A stretch of DNA of 64,000 bases from Erinaceus europaeus (GCF_950295315.1 NC_080164.1:109016447-109080446), one strand, 5' to 3'; positions 1 to 11,211 are shown, counted from the first letter of the stretch. Program-made: numbers and translations. The notes: generated by a model not told the origin, from the letters alone.

Positions 1-499
1 AATATATCTGAGTGTGTAAGAGGTTTTATAGAACTAAGATATGATGTCATAGGTGCAGATCTTACTGTGATTTTAGTGTGTAAACCTTAGAAACATTTTT
101 ATGAGCAATTACAGGTTAAGGAGACATAAATCACCTTGAAATAATAACCTTTCTTTTCACTGAATCTTTTTAGTCTCAATAGCACGCTAAACTATCACAC
201 ATGCTATCTTATTTATTTAAAGCTTATAGCAGAATTGTAGGAAGTGCACAGGACATTGATAATTTAATTTCTACGATATAAGGATACTTACTGAAATATT
301 TTAAAGGTGTTATCTTATTAATGAATGATCGATCTGTGGCTGTGAATACAACTATGAGGAGCTCCTCACAGACAAATAGAAACAGTAGTACAATGCTGGC
401 TATTTTCAGTATCTTTTTCCTGATTTTGTGAAAAAAAAATGAACTTTGTTTTGTCACTTTGGGAAAACAGAACAAAAAGTCATAGAAATAACACACTGT
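1..499. other. AT-rich intron, nothing recognised
   Basis: Single-copy looking AT-rich sequence with no repeat, splice-flanked exon or RNA gene that I can recognise. Confidence 0.5.
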
Positions 500-640
500 T
501 TCAGAGAGTATCTCACTGGGTAAGGCAGTCCAGGTTCAAGTTCAGCACCACACTGAATACTACAGCAATGGAGGGTAGGACTGTCTCCCTCTGACTATTT
601 GAAAAAGTCATTCCAGAGTAGTAATATTGTGAATAAGAGG
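500..640 (+). mobile_element. Diverged tRNA-like SINE
   Basis: A CAGGTTCAAGTTC box resembling a Pol III B-box sits at about 531-543 and is followed by CACCAC and a CT-rich stretch. This matches the order seen in the better preserved short SINEs of the window (type D/E). It is strongly diverged and its limits are approximate. Confidence 0.4.
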
Positions 641-1206
641 AGCTCCTGTGATAGCAAGACAGAACCCCTAAAAGATAGCTAACCAAGTCACACAGTTTTC
701 ATCTGAAGTCATAACGGCTTTGAAAACATTCTATTTAAATGTAAGTATTGTATGTGTTTGTACAATGTGTTAAATATTTTTCATTCAATAAATGGAAGTG
801 ATTTCCCTCTATTTCATAGATGAAGATGTTATAACTTGAATAGTTTAAGGACCTCATCCAGTTTTTATAGTTAATTAATCAGAATCTTACGTAAAATGAT
901 ACTTACATAATTAAAAGCACCGAATGATTGTTATAATTATGTGTAATGTATGCGTTATATATTTTCAAAACCAAGGTTCTCTACAAAAACCACAAAGAGT
1001 TGTGAAAGGGTAGCAGAAGTCACTGATTCCACTGATTACATCTGTCTTTTGAAGAGACTAAGCCAATTCAATATAACTTTATACTTAAAATACTGAAAAT
1101 TAACTATAGAACCAGATCTAAAGTTATGATTTTCTCACACCAAAGCCTGTGCTCAATCTATTTTATTATATTGGAAGAAATCATAAAACTATTTTTTCCT
1201 ATAAAT
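641..1206. other. AT-rich intron, nothing recognised
   Basis: No repeat family, ORF or splice-flanked exon could be supported here. Confidence 0.5.
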
Positions 1207-1216
1207 GACTGAAATT

Positions 1217-1501
1217 GGGAGTCGGTAGTAGCGCAGTGGGTTAAGCGCTTGTGGTACAAAGCTCAAGGACCGGCATAAGAATCCTGGTTCGAGTCCCTGG
1301 CTCCCCACCTGTAAGAGGGTCACTTCACAGGTGGTGAAGCAGGTTTGCAGGTGACTATCTTTCTCTCCCCCTCTGTTTTCCCCTCCTCTCTCCATTTGTC
1401 TCTGTCCTATCTAACAACGATAACATCAATAACAGTAACAATAACTACAACAAAAATGAAAAACAACAAGGGCAACAAAAGGGAAAATAAATTTTAAGAA
1501 A
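1217..1501 (+). mobile_element. SINE type A (hedgehog tRNA-derived SINE)
   Basis: This begins GGGAGTCGG with a tRNA-like head (A-box-like TAGCGCAGTGGG, B-box GGTTCGAGTCCC). It continues through the CACCTG..GTCACTTCACAGGTGGTGAAGCAGG core and a CT-rich block to a tail of AACAAC/AATAAC units and ...AACAAGGGCAACAAAAGGG. A 10-bp target duplication, GACTGAAATT, flanks it at 1207-1216 and 1502-1511. The family is non-coding, Pol III transcribed and presumably mobilised by L1. This entry defines 'type A' for the others. Confidence 0.93.
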
Positions 1502-1681
1502 GACTGAAATTTTAAAAATCATATTATTTCCCGTGTAACAAAGCTACATTAATGTATGTACTATGGGTTTCAACTTATTAACTAAGAGGTATAAAACTTA
1601 GTAACACAATTTATGAAAATCCACTTCCAGGAAAATGATTGTTATTGCTTTCAAGTTCACATATTTATTCACTTATGAGAA

Positions 1682-1885
1682 ATATTTATTTATTTATTTT
1701 TATGATAGGACACAGAGAAATTGACAGGAGAATGGGAGGTACAAGGAAGGAGAGAGAGATATGCCTGCAGCACTGCTTTGTTACTCATGAAACTTCCCTT
1801 GTAAGTGGAGAATAGGGGTTTGAATCTGGATCCTTGTGGATGGTAACATGTGAATTCAACCAGGTGTGCTACTGCCCAGCCCATA
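1682..1885 (-). mobile_element. SINE type B, reverse
   Basis: Type B differs from type A by the core GGTGAAGCAGTGCTGCAGG and a short (ATTT/AAAT)n tail without the AAC repeats. Here it is inverted: ATTTATTT tail first, then GACACAGAGAAATTGACAGG, CTGCAGCACTGC and the tRNA-like head ending CTGCCCAGCCC. Confidence 0.85.
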
Positions 1886-2199
1886 GTATATTTTTTTTTT
1901 AATAAAGAAATAGTATTAACTGCTTTTTTGTAGATTTAAAATCTAACCTGAAAACTTAGTTCTCCATAACCATATGTTCTATACTTCAGTTTATCTATTT
2001 CTGTAATGAATGTGTTTGTGTGGTATAATAATTGTGAGCTGATTGAATCCAAGTAGTGAGGGAAAAAAACTTGTCAAGATTTAAGGAGATGTTCAGTAGG
2101 TGTACTGACATTCTTCAGGATGTTAATCAGTATGAAAAAATAATTTCCTAGTTGGTACACCAATGACTCAAAATGTTTTATGGCTTGATGAAATTGATA
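1886..2199. other. AT-rich intron, nothing recognised
   Basis: No feature could be supported. Confidence 0.45.
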
Positions 2200-2640
2200 A
2201 AAATAACACAATTTTTCTTATCATGTCTATATAAAGAGAAATTAATCACAAAATATAAATTGGAAAAATTTCAAACACATGGAGACTAACAATTTGATTC
2301 TTAAAAGTCACTGAGGAAATTACAACACAGATTAGCAAAAATTGGGTACAGATTACAAGACAAGTTATGAGAATCTGGAGGAGAAAGCAAAAGCAGTACT
2401 AGACGGGAATGAATAGCAAGGCAGGATTACAGCAAGAAACAAAATAAATAAATTGATTACCTTACTCTTATACCTAATAGACCACTGGAAAGATCAATAA
2501 GTAAGGTAAAAATAGAAAGAAAATAACAAAAATCAATCCAGATATAGAAAACCAAAAAGGCAATACAAAATATCACTCAAATTAAAAAAATAAGCAAGAC
2601 TGATAAACCTCTACATAGCTCACAAAAGTAAAGGACTCTG

Positions 2641-2820
2641 GGGCAGGATGGGGGGGAAGGAGCTTTGGGGTCCTGATGCATGATGTTGTGAAAGGATCTA
2701 CCTAGGTTGTGGGTGAGAGTGTCATGCAGACACTTGTCACAGGGAGATAAGAATTTGTACTCATGTATACTGCAAAGCATTAACCCCTCACAAAATGATA
2801 AAAAAAAAAAAACTTTAATA
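2641..2820 (+). mobile_element. Short L1 3' end with poly(A), inserted in older L1
   Basis: The segment from CACAGGGAGATAAGAATTTGT to AAGCATTAACCCCTCACAAAATGAT plus A12 is the reverse complement type of the minus-strand L1 tails at 3105, 23935, 52916 and 54001. It ends in an A-run, as expected of a retroposed 3' end. Confidence 0.6.
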
Positions 2821-3104
2821 AGTAGAAAGTCAGGTACTACAGAAATACAGAAAACCATGAGATTACTATGAATAACTATATGTCAATACATTTACTAATC
2901 TAGAAAAATGAATATAATTTGAGAAAAACAGAATCCACAACAAACAAATCTTGGAAGAAATGGAAAAGTTAAGTACAGTCATCACAAATATGGAAATTAA
3001 GCAGTAACTGCCCCCCCCCAAACAAAAGAGTCACTGGTGAATTCTATCAACACTTCAAACAACTAGCTTATTCTCTTTTTCTTTAAAAAATGAAGAATGG
3101 GGGT

Positions 3105-3215
3105 ACACTTCCAATTATTTCTTCATTTTATTAAGGGGTTAAGAGTTTACAGTATAGTTGTTGATACATGAATACAATTTCTCATCTCCCTGTGAAAGTT
3201 GTTTGCAAAACATTC
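3105..3215 (-). mobile_element. L1 3' end, reverse
   Basis: TTTCTTCATTTTATTAAGGGGTTAAGAGTTTACAG.. matches the tail of the L1 copies at 23935 and 52916. With the copy at 2641-2820 it forms a small inverted pair inside the same old L1. Confidence 0.6.
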
Positions 3216-3584
3216 CAATTATTGTTTGAGGCCCTTACAATTATACCATCACACAGACAAGGATCTCTCTGATACAAAATTAAAGACCAATATCTTTGAT
3301 AAAGATTAAAGCAAAAATTCTTAGCAAAAAACTCATTAGCAAAAAACTCATTAGCAAATCAAATTCCAAAGTACATTAAAATATTAATGAAATATGTGTG
3401 TATATTAAAAATGTATATGCTACGATCAAATGGGTCTTATCCTTCTATGTAAGAATGGCTCAGTATAAGCAAATAAATTAACACAATGTACTTCATCAGC
3501 TAAAGACAAAGAAATATGATCATATCAGTGGACACAGAGAAAGCATATAACATGATTAAGTACCTATTTATTACAAAACTTTTA

Positions 3585-3840
3585 TTTTTTTGTTGCCACC
3601 AAGGTTATTTCTGAGGGAGGCTTGGTGGCAGCACTATGAATCTACTATTCTCAGTGGAAAATTTTTCCTGTTTTTTTTCTTTCTATATTATTTGACAGGA
3701 CAGAGAGGAATTAAGAGAAGAGGGGACGATAGAGAGAAAAAGAGACACCTGTAGACCTGCTTCACCACCTGTGAAACTTCTTCCTTACATGTGGGGTAGG
3801 CTTGAACCCAGGTCCTTGTGCATGTTAATGTGTGTACTCT
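3585..3840 (-). mobile_element. SINE type A', reverse, 5' end split by another SINE
   Basis: Type A' has an extra 3' block (in this orientation CCACCAAGGTTATTTCTGAGG..GGTGGCAGCACTATGAATCTACT) beyond the type A body. The body follows as GACAGGACAGAGAGGAATTAAGAGAAG and CTGTAGACCTGCTTCACCACCTGTGAAAC. It is interrupted at 3840 by a younger type A insertion. Confidence 0.75.
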
Positions 3841-4112
3841 TTTTTTTTTAAAAATGTAATATTTATTTATTCCCTTTTTTATGCTCATTGTTTTATTGTT
3901 GTAGTTATTATTATTGTTGTTGTATAGGACAGAGAGAAATGGAAAGAGGAAGGGAAGACAGAGAGGGAGAGAGAAAGATTGACACCTGCATACCTGCTTC
4001 ACCACCTGTGAAGCGACTCCCCTGCAGTTGGGGAGCTGGGGGCTGGAACTGGGATCCTTATGCTGGTCTGTGCCATGTGTGCTTAACCTACTGTGCTACC
4101 GCCCAACTCCCA
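3841..4112 (-). mobile_element. SINE type A nested in the SINE at 3585
   Basis: Inverted type A element from the T-rich tail to GCCCAACTCCC. It has a 15-bp target duplication, TAATGTGTGTACTCT at 3826-3840 and TAATGTGTGTATTCT at 4113-4127 (one mismatch). The nesting shows that type A was active after the host SINE had inserted. Confidence 0.88.
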
Positions 4113-4320
4113 TAATGTGTGTATTCTAGTGGGATATGGATCTGACATAAGTTTGAGCCCTGACACTATCTGGGAGTGCAACTTCACTATATTGTGTCTC
4201 TCATTCTATGTGACGTAAACAAAAGAAAACAGAAATAAAAGCTGCTTCAGGACTTATGAAATTATGCATGCATGAGGCCGTGATGGAGCAGTTAGCTTGA
4301 TTTTTTTCCTCTAATAAAAT

Positions 4321-4582
4321 TAAAGAGTAGATTATTAATCAGATGTGTTGCAGGTAGCAATAGCTATTCATGCTTTTTTGATAGCAAGGCTGTTCATGAG
4401 AAGATGGGACTCTTATTACACACCTGTTTTTTGAGTGCAATAAGTGTCCTTTTCTTATTACACACCTGTATTCTGAGTGCAATAAGTGTCCTTTTACAAA
4501 ACTAAACTATAGGAATGAAACTTGTATGATAAGAGAGCAAAAGATCCTTCTAGGCCATTAAAACACCCCATCTAGAGTGTTA
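4321..4582 (+). repeat. Left arm of a long inverted repeat
   Basis: This arm runs from TAAAGAGTAGATTATTAATCAGATGTGTTGCAGG to CACCCCATCTAGAGTGTTA. It is present in reverse complement at 5299-5524, with a few substitutions and small indels. The left arm also contains a 42-bp tandem duplication (4412-4453 and 4454-4495, CTTATTACACACCTGT..AGTGTCCTTTT) that the right arm has only once. The spacer is about 716 bp and carries a SINE. Confidence 0.9.
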
Positions 4583-4797
4583 CTTGGGAAAAAGCAGATA
4601 AGGAAGATAGATCAAAGGAGGAAGAAAAGAAGGGTAAGAAGTACAAGGGAGGGGAGTATTTTTCAGTCTTACATTTTCAATGAAAATAGGACATTTTTGA
4701 ATTATGAACTTGAAGGTTAGGATTATCTATGTTATGTGAATTATAATATTATCTTATGTTAAACTTGAGGTTAAACCCTTTTCTAAGAATATTTTTA

Positions 4798-5000
4798 GGG
4801 CCAACAAGAAAGTTCATCTAGGAGGGGGGCTGCTTTCCCATGTGAGTAACCCAGGTTCAAATCTGACTTCCTGCACATGCGGGGGAGTTTCAGTGCAATT
4901 GTTCCTCTTTCTTCCCACCTTTTTCTCTCCCTCTCCCTCTCCTTTCTCTTTGTTTCTCTCTCCCTCTCTCTGTACAATCTGAAAAATGTTGATTTGGAGT
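4798..5000 (+). mobile_element. Diverged SINE between the inverted repeat arms
   Basis: B-box-like CCAGGTTCAAATCTG, a CACATGCGGGGGAGTTTCAG core and a long CT-rich block fit an old type B/C SINE. It lies in the spacer of the inverted repeat. Confidence 0.55.
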
Positions 5001-5298
5001 GGTGAACCCTAGGGATGGCAAGAAAATAATGAAATATTACCAAGCCAAGAGACCTCATCATTAATTCTGAAGCCAATTGTCAGCTTTTATAATCACCAAC
5101 ATGTTCTTTGTCCTCTCCATATCTTTGTGCAATATTTGAATCTATACCCGTCATCCATCATATCAACTTTTCCTTATTGCTTTGAGTCACTGCAGAGTTT
5201 GCTGAAGCATCAGTAAAATATTGATGACAAGTTTATGGGGTTCAAAGCATTGCAACAAGTCTCTCAAGTTCTATCCACTTCGATGCTAGTTCATTGGT
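5001..5298. other. Spacer of the inverted repeat, nothing recognised
   Basis: Single-copy looking sequence, no ORF of interest. Confidence 0.45.
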
Positions 5299-5524
5299 TA
5301 ACACTCTAGATGGGGTGTTTTAATGGCCTAGAAGGATCTTTTGCTCTCCTATAATGCAACAAGTTTCCTTCCTATAGTTTTTAAGTGCTTTGTAAAAGGA
5401 TACTTATTGCACTCAGAATAGGGATGTAATAAGATTCCCATCTTCTCATGAACAGCCTTGCTATCAAATGAGCATGAATGGCTTTTGCTACCTGCAACAC
5501 ATCTGATTAATAATCAATTCTTTA
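5299..5524 (-). repeat. Right arm of a long inverted repeat
   Basis: Reverse complement of 4321-4582, starting TAACACTCTAGATGGGGTGTTTTAATGGCC and ending CTGATTAATAATCAATTCTTT. It lacks the 42-bp duplication of the left arm, so the duplication arose after, or only in, the left copy. Confidence 0.9.
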
Positions 5525-5528
5525 ATAT

Positions 5529-5748
5529 ATTTTTATATTTATTTCCCCTTTTGTTGCCCTTGTTGTTTTTTATTGTTGTTGTAGTTATTATTGTTGTTGT
5601 TATAGATGTCGTCGCTATTGGATAGGGCAGAGAGAAATGGAGAGAGATGGGGAAGACAAAGATAAACACCTGTAAACCTGCTTCTTACGCCAGTCCTTGT
5701 GCTTCACACCATATGCTCTTAACCTGCTGGGCTACTGTCCGACCCCCC
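5529..5748 (-). mobile_element. SINE type A, reverse, internally deleted
   Basis: Typical tail (CCCCTTTTGTTGCCCTTGTTG, GTTGTAGTTATTATTGTTG) and GACAGAG-type body. It jumps from CCTGCTTC directly to TACGCCAGTCCTTGTGC, so the central GTGAAGCGACTCCCC..GGATCC block is missing. It ends GGGCTACTGTCCGACCCCCC. Confidence 0.85.
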
Positions 5749-6052
5749 GACAAAGTACTGATTTACTTATGTCATAAAGCAACTAATAATCCAGTGAAAA
5801 CTGAAGATATTTTGCTGCTGCCATTGCCACCACTACTTGGATTTTAAATAATATTTACCATGTGGTAGTTGCTTTTCACTGCTGAATTAGATTTACCTTC
5901 TCCAACACCTTATAAGGTAAGCACTATGATTATCTACACTGAAGAGATAAGAAAGCAAAAGCACAAACAGATTAACTAAATTGCTTATGGCCACTAACCC
6001 AACCTGGTAGTTTAACTACAGGGTCAGTCTAATCATCCTCTCTCTTCCTATC
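5749..6052. other. Intron, nothing recognised
   Basis: No supported feature. Confidence 0.45.
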
Positions 6053-6115
<63 letters not shown>

Positions 6116-6132
6116 CCTACCTACCTACCTAC

Positions 6133-6163
<31 letters not shown>

Positions 6164-6164
6164 A
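6053..6164 (+). repeat. (CTAT)n / (CTAC)n microsatellite
   Basis: About 110 bp of CTAT tetranucleotides interrupted in the middle by a run of CTAC units at about 6114-6133. Confidence 0.97.
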
Positions 6165-6675
6165 CAATCATCTATTTATCTTTCTTTCTATACAACACAT
6201 ACAGACTTTACAGAAACAAACACAATATATATACATGTTCATACACATATACATATATATATATATTAACACCTTGAAAATAGGTTGCATACAGCATTCT
6301 ACTTTATTCTTTATACTTGTAGTCCACATCAGAGTGTTATAGCCTGTTCCAATACTAACATCCTAATTCTACCTAGGACATTGTCCTATGCCAGTTACTG
6401 TGTCTCTTTAGTCTCCTTTACACTTGAACAGCATTGAAATGGCTGTTCTCTAAGGAACTGGCCAAGTTCACCAGTTACACATTGCAATCCTGCCCTTCTT
6501 TGTGGGATAGTTTCTTGAAACTTTTCTTGGCAATTACTTTCTCTCTATTTTCTACTTGATTGGATTAGCTTGTGGCTTGGAACTTTGCATTAGGAAAATG
6601 GAGAATTAATTTGTTAGAGCTGCTATTTTTCAAATATTTACCTCTTTAGGTTTTATGGATAAGATTTTAATACCC
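6165..6675. other. Intron, nothing recognised
   Basis: AT-rich, with a short (TA)n at about 6249-6266. No gene or repeat family was recognised. Confidence 0.45.
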
Positions 6676-6905
6676 TGATTTTAAGATATTTTTTGAATTG
6701 ATTTAATAATGATCAACAAGATTGAAGGATAAGAAGGGTACAATTTCACATAATCCCCATTACCAGAGTTCCATATCCTGTCCCCTCCATTGGAAGGTTC
6801 CCTATTGTTTTATCCCTCTGGGAGTATGGACCCAGGGTCATTATGGGGTGCAGGAGGTTAGAGGTCTGGCTTCTGTAAATGCTTCTCTGCTGAACATGGT
6901 ATAGA
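6676..6905 (-). mobile_element. L1 3' UTR end, reverse
   Basis: Inverted copy of the terminal L1 3' UTR: TATCCCTCTGGGAGTATGGACCCAGGGTCATTATGGGGTGCAGGAGG is the reverse of the CACCCCATAATGACCCTGGGTCC..AGGGATA segment seen in the plus-strand L1 tails (compare 17289-17320). It is severely 5' truncated. Confidence 0.85.
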
Positions 6906-7009
6906 ACAATTATGACAAGATACAAATCTTCTAAGTTTCTACCAGTGTTTCATTAGAAGTTAGTCTCATTCTTCTCTGTATTGTGAGGTCTTGATGTTAA
7001 ATTCAATTA

Positions 7010-7095
7010 AAGTTCTTTTTATTAATTAATTTATTTATAAAATGGAAATATTGACAATACTATAGGATTAGAGGGGTACATTCCCAAGAATTTTT
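7010..7095 (-). mobile_element. L1 3' terminus, reverse, very short
   Basis: ATTTATTTATAAAATGGAAATATTGACAATACTATAGGATTAGAGGGGTACA matches the extreme 3' end of the L1 tails (compare 61335-61390). Only about 80 bp is present. Confidence 0.65.
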
Positions 7096-8518
7096 AAGTG
7101 TATATGTTATATACAGGAAAACATTGCTTTAAACAGTATAGTGTAGGCAGAAAAAAATGAAGTCCTAGTTCTTCTTAAACAAAATATCAATTATTCAGGA
7201 CATGGTTTTATTATGTCATCTTGCTTCAAGTTACAGGTTCTAAGAATCTATTTTATAACATTAAATGAGAACTTACTAAACATACAAGAGAGGCTTTTAT
7301 TGACATGGTGATTCAGGTGTGAATTTGGCTTATTCTGCTGTGTTTTTCTAGGTGGCACAGCTATGATCTTTTACAAAATTTATTTAATCAGCACTTTATG
7401 AGTGAACATGGCTTCACAAATGCACTCCATCACCAAGCTGCTTCCTTTGCCCAAGTTTCAACTTTATCCCTACTTTTTCTGAGAGAAATAAAACAAACAC
7501 ACAGCAATACGTGAACATAAATTTAGCTCCCAAAGTGTCATAAGTGGTATAAGGACTCAAAGAAGTGTTATAGAGTTCAAGTAGCAAGTTATCAATCAAA
7601 AATTTATATATATAGTTGTCGACATCATGGCCTATTCTTTTCTACAGTTGTTACACTTCCAAATTAGGGAAATGAATGGGAACTTTGTGGGATCACTAGA
7701 TAAAACTAGAGTTCCTATGAGTATGCTCTTTTGAAATTTACCAATTTCTAATCTGTGAAAGCTCCCTTCTCTGATTTAAAGTTTAATCTTTCTCTATTAT
7801 TGTATTGACTTGATATCTAAAAAGAGGAGGCAGATTCCTGTGTTTTCTTAAGCATTGTAAAGGAAGTTTAAAACCTTTTAAAATTTCCCTAAAGAATAAT
7901 GTGAAAAATCCTCTGTCTAGTAGAAAATAAAAAGAAAAATCTTTTCGTTCAAACATAAGATGTTAGTGAAAATTGGTGTCAAGTTCTTATAAAGACAAAT
8001 ATTTCCCAAGATTTATCTATTCAAATTTGGAAAAGAAATGTTTTAACTTTCATTTCTAGTGAAGGGTGTTGAATTTTTTCAGATAAGCTAAAATATATGG
8101 ATTCATTTTAACTCAATTGGTATGGTAGGTTAATGTAAAAATAAAACAGAACAGAAAAGGCACTATATGCTGCAATATTGACTTCCATATTTTCTAACTC
8201 TGAACATGGAAAAGCAGAACTAAAATGAAAAATAAATATATTTAAGTATTAAAAATAAAAATAACACACTATTACATTCTGGTCTTTAGATATGAGTTTT
8301 CAAATTATATAAAAGCAAGCCTATACTCTTCTTACAAGTAAAAAATATGTTCAAAGTAGTACTATATTAAAAGCTACTATAAATGTGATGAGGTTGATAA
8401 AGCTTACTATGTTGGGAATTGGACTTATATTTCCTTACTACTTTGTTTTCTTTCTCACATAAGTTCCAACTTGTGGTTTAAGATGACTGAGCTCCAGTCC
8501 ATTAACATTCCAGTGAAG
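7096..8518. other. AT-rich intron, nothing recognised
   Basis: About 1.4 kb of AT-rich sequence without recognisable repeats, RNA genes or splice-flanked exons. Short ORFs look random. Confidence 0.5.
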
Positions 8519-8530
8519 AAGAATGAGAAA
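8519..8530 (+). repeat. Left target-site duplication of the L1
   Basis: AAGAATGAGAAA immediately before the L1 5' end; repeated at 17491-17502 after the A-rich tail. Confidence 0.85.
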
Positions 8531-10179
8531 GGGGGTTTCCGGAAGATGGCGGACTGAGAAGCTGCTAGTGGCTTGAGCTCTGATCACATCTTCTGGAAAC
8601 GGTAGGATTTTCTGCCTTTAGTAGGCCAATCAATAAGGGGTCCTAGCGGTTACACCAAGGAGGTGACTATAACTTAATTTGGGTTAAGAATTAGAGTAGA
8701 GGTGGCGTGGACTAGCGGGTGGGCTGCTCCAGACTTCCCAGGCGGCAGCAGGCAAGGCGGGTGCACCGGGCACTGTCCTCGGCCCGGGAAGGCGGCTCCT
8801 CCGCCGGTTGCAGAGCGCTGCTGGGCGGCCGGCAGAGGACCGGGAGGGAGCACTATAGCTCGGGGGCTTTATCTTGGGAGTCTCCGGGGACCACCACGAC
8901 CCTGAGGGCAGATCCAAGGACATCCTTGAGTACAGCTCTCATTGGATCAAAAGGTCTTGGAGCTAGTTTTAATTTTTGAGAAATCCTTTTAAAAAGCTTG
9001 GGGGGGGGGGTTCCCAGAAGATGGTGGACTGAGAAACTGCTAGTGGCTGAGCTCTGACCACATCTCCTGGAAACGGTAGGATTTTCTGCGTTTAGCAGGC
9101 CAACCAATAAGGGGTCCTAGCGGTGACACCAAGGAGGTGACTGTACCTTAATTTGGGTTAAGAATTAGAGGGGAAAAAAGGGGGAAAATTTTTTTCTTCC
9201 TTTTAATTTTGAAGCATACCTCCTTCCTGCCCCCCGCCACCCCCATAACCAGTCCCTGGGGACCAGCTCCTAGCAGGGGAGGGGAGCTCCTTTTCTTTAC
9301 CAAATTCCTGTCCCACCAGGGAGTATGATTAATTCTAAGTCTATACCCTTCTGAAACCTCTGGCCTTTTTTCTTTCTAAGTAGCCTCACCCTGCATAGCT
9401 AATTAAATAATTAAAAATAAATACAAAAAAAACCCTTTCCTTTCACTGCCCTTTTGTGACTGTTCTTTTTCTTATCTTTTTCTTTTTTTCTCTCTCTCTT
9501 TCTTATTATTTTTCTTTTTCTCATTCTTGTCATCCCTTCTTCCTTAATCCTACAGCTTCTAAAGTCACAGCCCCCAGCCCCCACACCACAGTGTGATTTT
9601 TTGAATTCACTGATACACATTTGGGAATTTCCTTTCACTGCTCTTTAATTACAGCTCTTTTTCTTATCTTTTACCTTTTCTCTCTCTTCTCTCTCTCTCT
9701 CTCTCTTTTTTTAATTTTGTCATACACTTCTTCCTTCTTCTTTGCCTTTCTGAAATTGCGAATTATTTTGGGGAAGAAATCTGACTCAGAGTGGACTCTC
9801 TATGTGTGTATCTCTGCTCTAGTTCCCTTTCCCATCTTGTTACCCCTAGAATATACAGTGGATAGTAGATTTGCATAACTGTCTATTCTTGCTATCCTTT
9901 CTTTCTTTTCTCTTTCTTCACTGGGATTTGGTTACTATTTTTTCACCAACTGGAGAAATTGTTTGGCTAACTGGTAATGATTAAACTACTTCAATACTTG
10001 CTTCAGTTGCTACTGTAATTCCTGAGGTTGGTGAATGCAATTGTCATAAAGGTATTTAGTACAGTGTTACTTGTACTCAAGACACAACAACTGAGGAACA
10101 ACAGAGCATAAAAAAATAAAAAAGAAACACATAAATCAAAAAAATAGGGAGATCAAAAACAAATAAAACTGCTACTCCA
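8531..10179 (+). promoter_or_regulatory. L1 5' UTR with two promoter monomers
   Basis: The element starts GGGGGTTTCCGGAAGATGGCGG. AAGATGGCGG at 8543-8552 matches the YY1 site found at the start of primate L1s. The same unit recurs at 9001-9175 (AAGATGGTGG at 9018-9027, then CTGCTAGTGGCTGAGCTCTGACCACATCTCCTGG..GGTCCTAGCGG). The first unit therefore spans about 8531-9000, including a CpG-rich stretch (8700-8900), and the second is partial. After that come pyrimidine-rich non-coding stretches up to ORF1. Tandem 5' monomers are typical of rodent L1 promoters, so this is a promoter array by homology. Confidence 0.8.
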
Positions 10180-11035
10180 ATGAATGAAGACAAGAGCCCA
10201 GAAGAAACTACAAATCAGCCAGAAGTAACCATAGATAAGAAAAGTATGCAAGCAATAATAAACTTATTAATCACAGAAATGAAAACAACATTGGAGGCAA
10301 GGAATGGCAGTATTAGGGAAACAACAGTTGAGACCCCCAAGGAAAACCTGCTTATCTTGAGGCAATTAGAGAACTGAAAGCTGAAATAGCTGTAATGAAG
10401 AAAGAAGCTGAGGCAAGGGAAAGCAGACTAACAGAAGCAGAAAACAGAATTAGTCAGACAGAGGATGAGTTAGAGAAAACACAGAAAGAGGTGAAAGAAC
10501 TTAAAAAGAGATTGAGAGACACTGAAAACAACAACAAAGACATATGGGATGATCTCAAAAGAAGTAACATTCGTATAATTGGCCTGCCAGAGGAAGAAAG
10601 AGAGGAAGGGGAAGCAAACATTCTAGAGGAAATAATACAAGAAAACTTCCCAGACCTGAATAACAGAAAGGATATCAAGGTTCAAGAGGCCCAGAGAGTT
10701 CCAAACAGAATCAACCCAGACCTGAAGACACCAAGACACATCATAGTCACAATGAGAAGAAGTAAGGATAAAGAAAGGATCCTAAAGGCTGCAAGAGAGA
10801 AACAAAAGTCACATACAAGGGAAAACCCATAAGATTATCTACAGACTTCTCCACTCAAACTCTAAAAGCCAGAAGGGAGTGGCAAGATATCTATCGAGAC
10901 ATGAATGAAAAAGGGTTTCAACCAAGGATAATATATCCTGCTAGACTTTCATTCAAACTAGATAGAGGGATCAAAACCTTCTTAGATAAACAACAGTTAA
11001 AGGAGGCAACCATCACCAAGCCAGCCCTGAAAGAG
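10180..11035 (+). pseudogene. L1 ORF1 (RNA-binding chaperone), frameshifted
   Basis: The ORF starts at an ATG (MNEDKSPEETTNQ). Frames change at about 10335 and 10835, giving three pieces: 10180-10377, 10395-10832 and 10901 onward. The middle piece has a coiled coil (heptads in EAENRISQTEDELEKTQKEV, about 10430-10500) followed by the RRM-like region (SNIRIIGLPEEE). The last piece carries the C-terminal domain (YPARLSFKLDRGIKTFLDKQ). L1 ORF1p is a trimeric single-strand RNA-binding protein needed for retrotransposition. The expected end of ORF1 is missing: after KPALKEA the sequence runs straight, in frame, into ORF2 (see next entry). Confidence 0.92.
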
Positions 11036-11211
11036 GCTGAAAATGAAGACAAAACTTATCAAAATATTTGGGACACAGCTAAAGCAGTACTGAGAGGGAA
11101 ACTTATAGCCATACAATCACATATTAAACACCAAGAAGAAGCTCAAATGAATGACCTTACTGCACACCCCACGGACTTAGAGGAAGAGGAACAAAGGAAC
11201 CCTAAAGCAAT

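Larger units (their letters stand above)
2200..3590 (+). mobile_element. Old L1 ORF2 fragment with two inserted L1 tails
   Basis: Diverged L1 ORF2 sequence can be followed in order. The stretch near 2590-2630 corresponds to the region before the reverse transcriptase (AAGACTGATAAACCTCTACATAGCTC, compare 13660-13690). The stretch at 3430-3570 corresponds to the segment found at 14236-14380 (a glycine-rich loop, then [23 protein letters not shown] in the better copy). Reading frames are heavily broken. Two short 3'-end elements interrupt it at 2641-2820 and 3105-3215. Limits are approximate. Confidence 0.65.

Noticed and set aside
1217..1290. tRNA-like heads of SINEs considered as tRNA genes
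   Set aside because: They have A- and B-box-like motifs but no intact cloverleaf and are followed by SINE bodies and tails.
6053..6164. Direct repeats considered as a CRISPR-like array
   Set aside because: Plain tetranucleotide microsatellite in a mammalian intron; no spacers.
8684..9107. GC-rich frames at the start of the L1
   Set aside because: They fall in the L1 5' UTR promoter units; no known L1 protein begins there.
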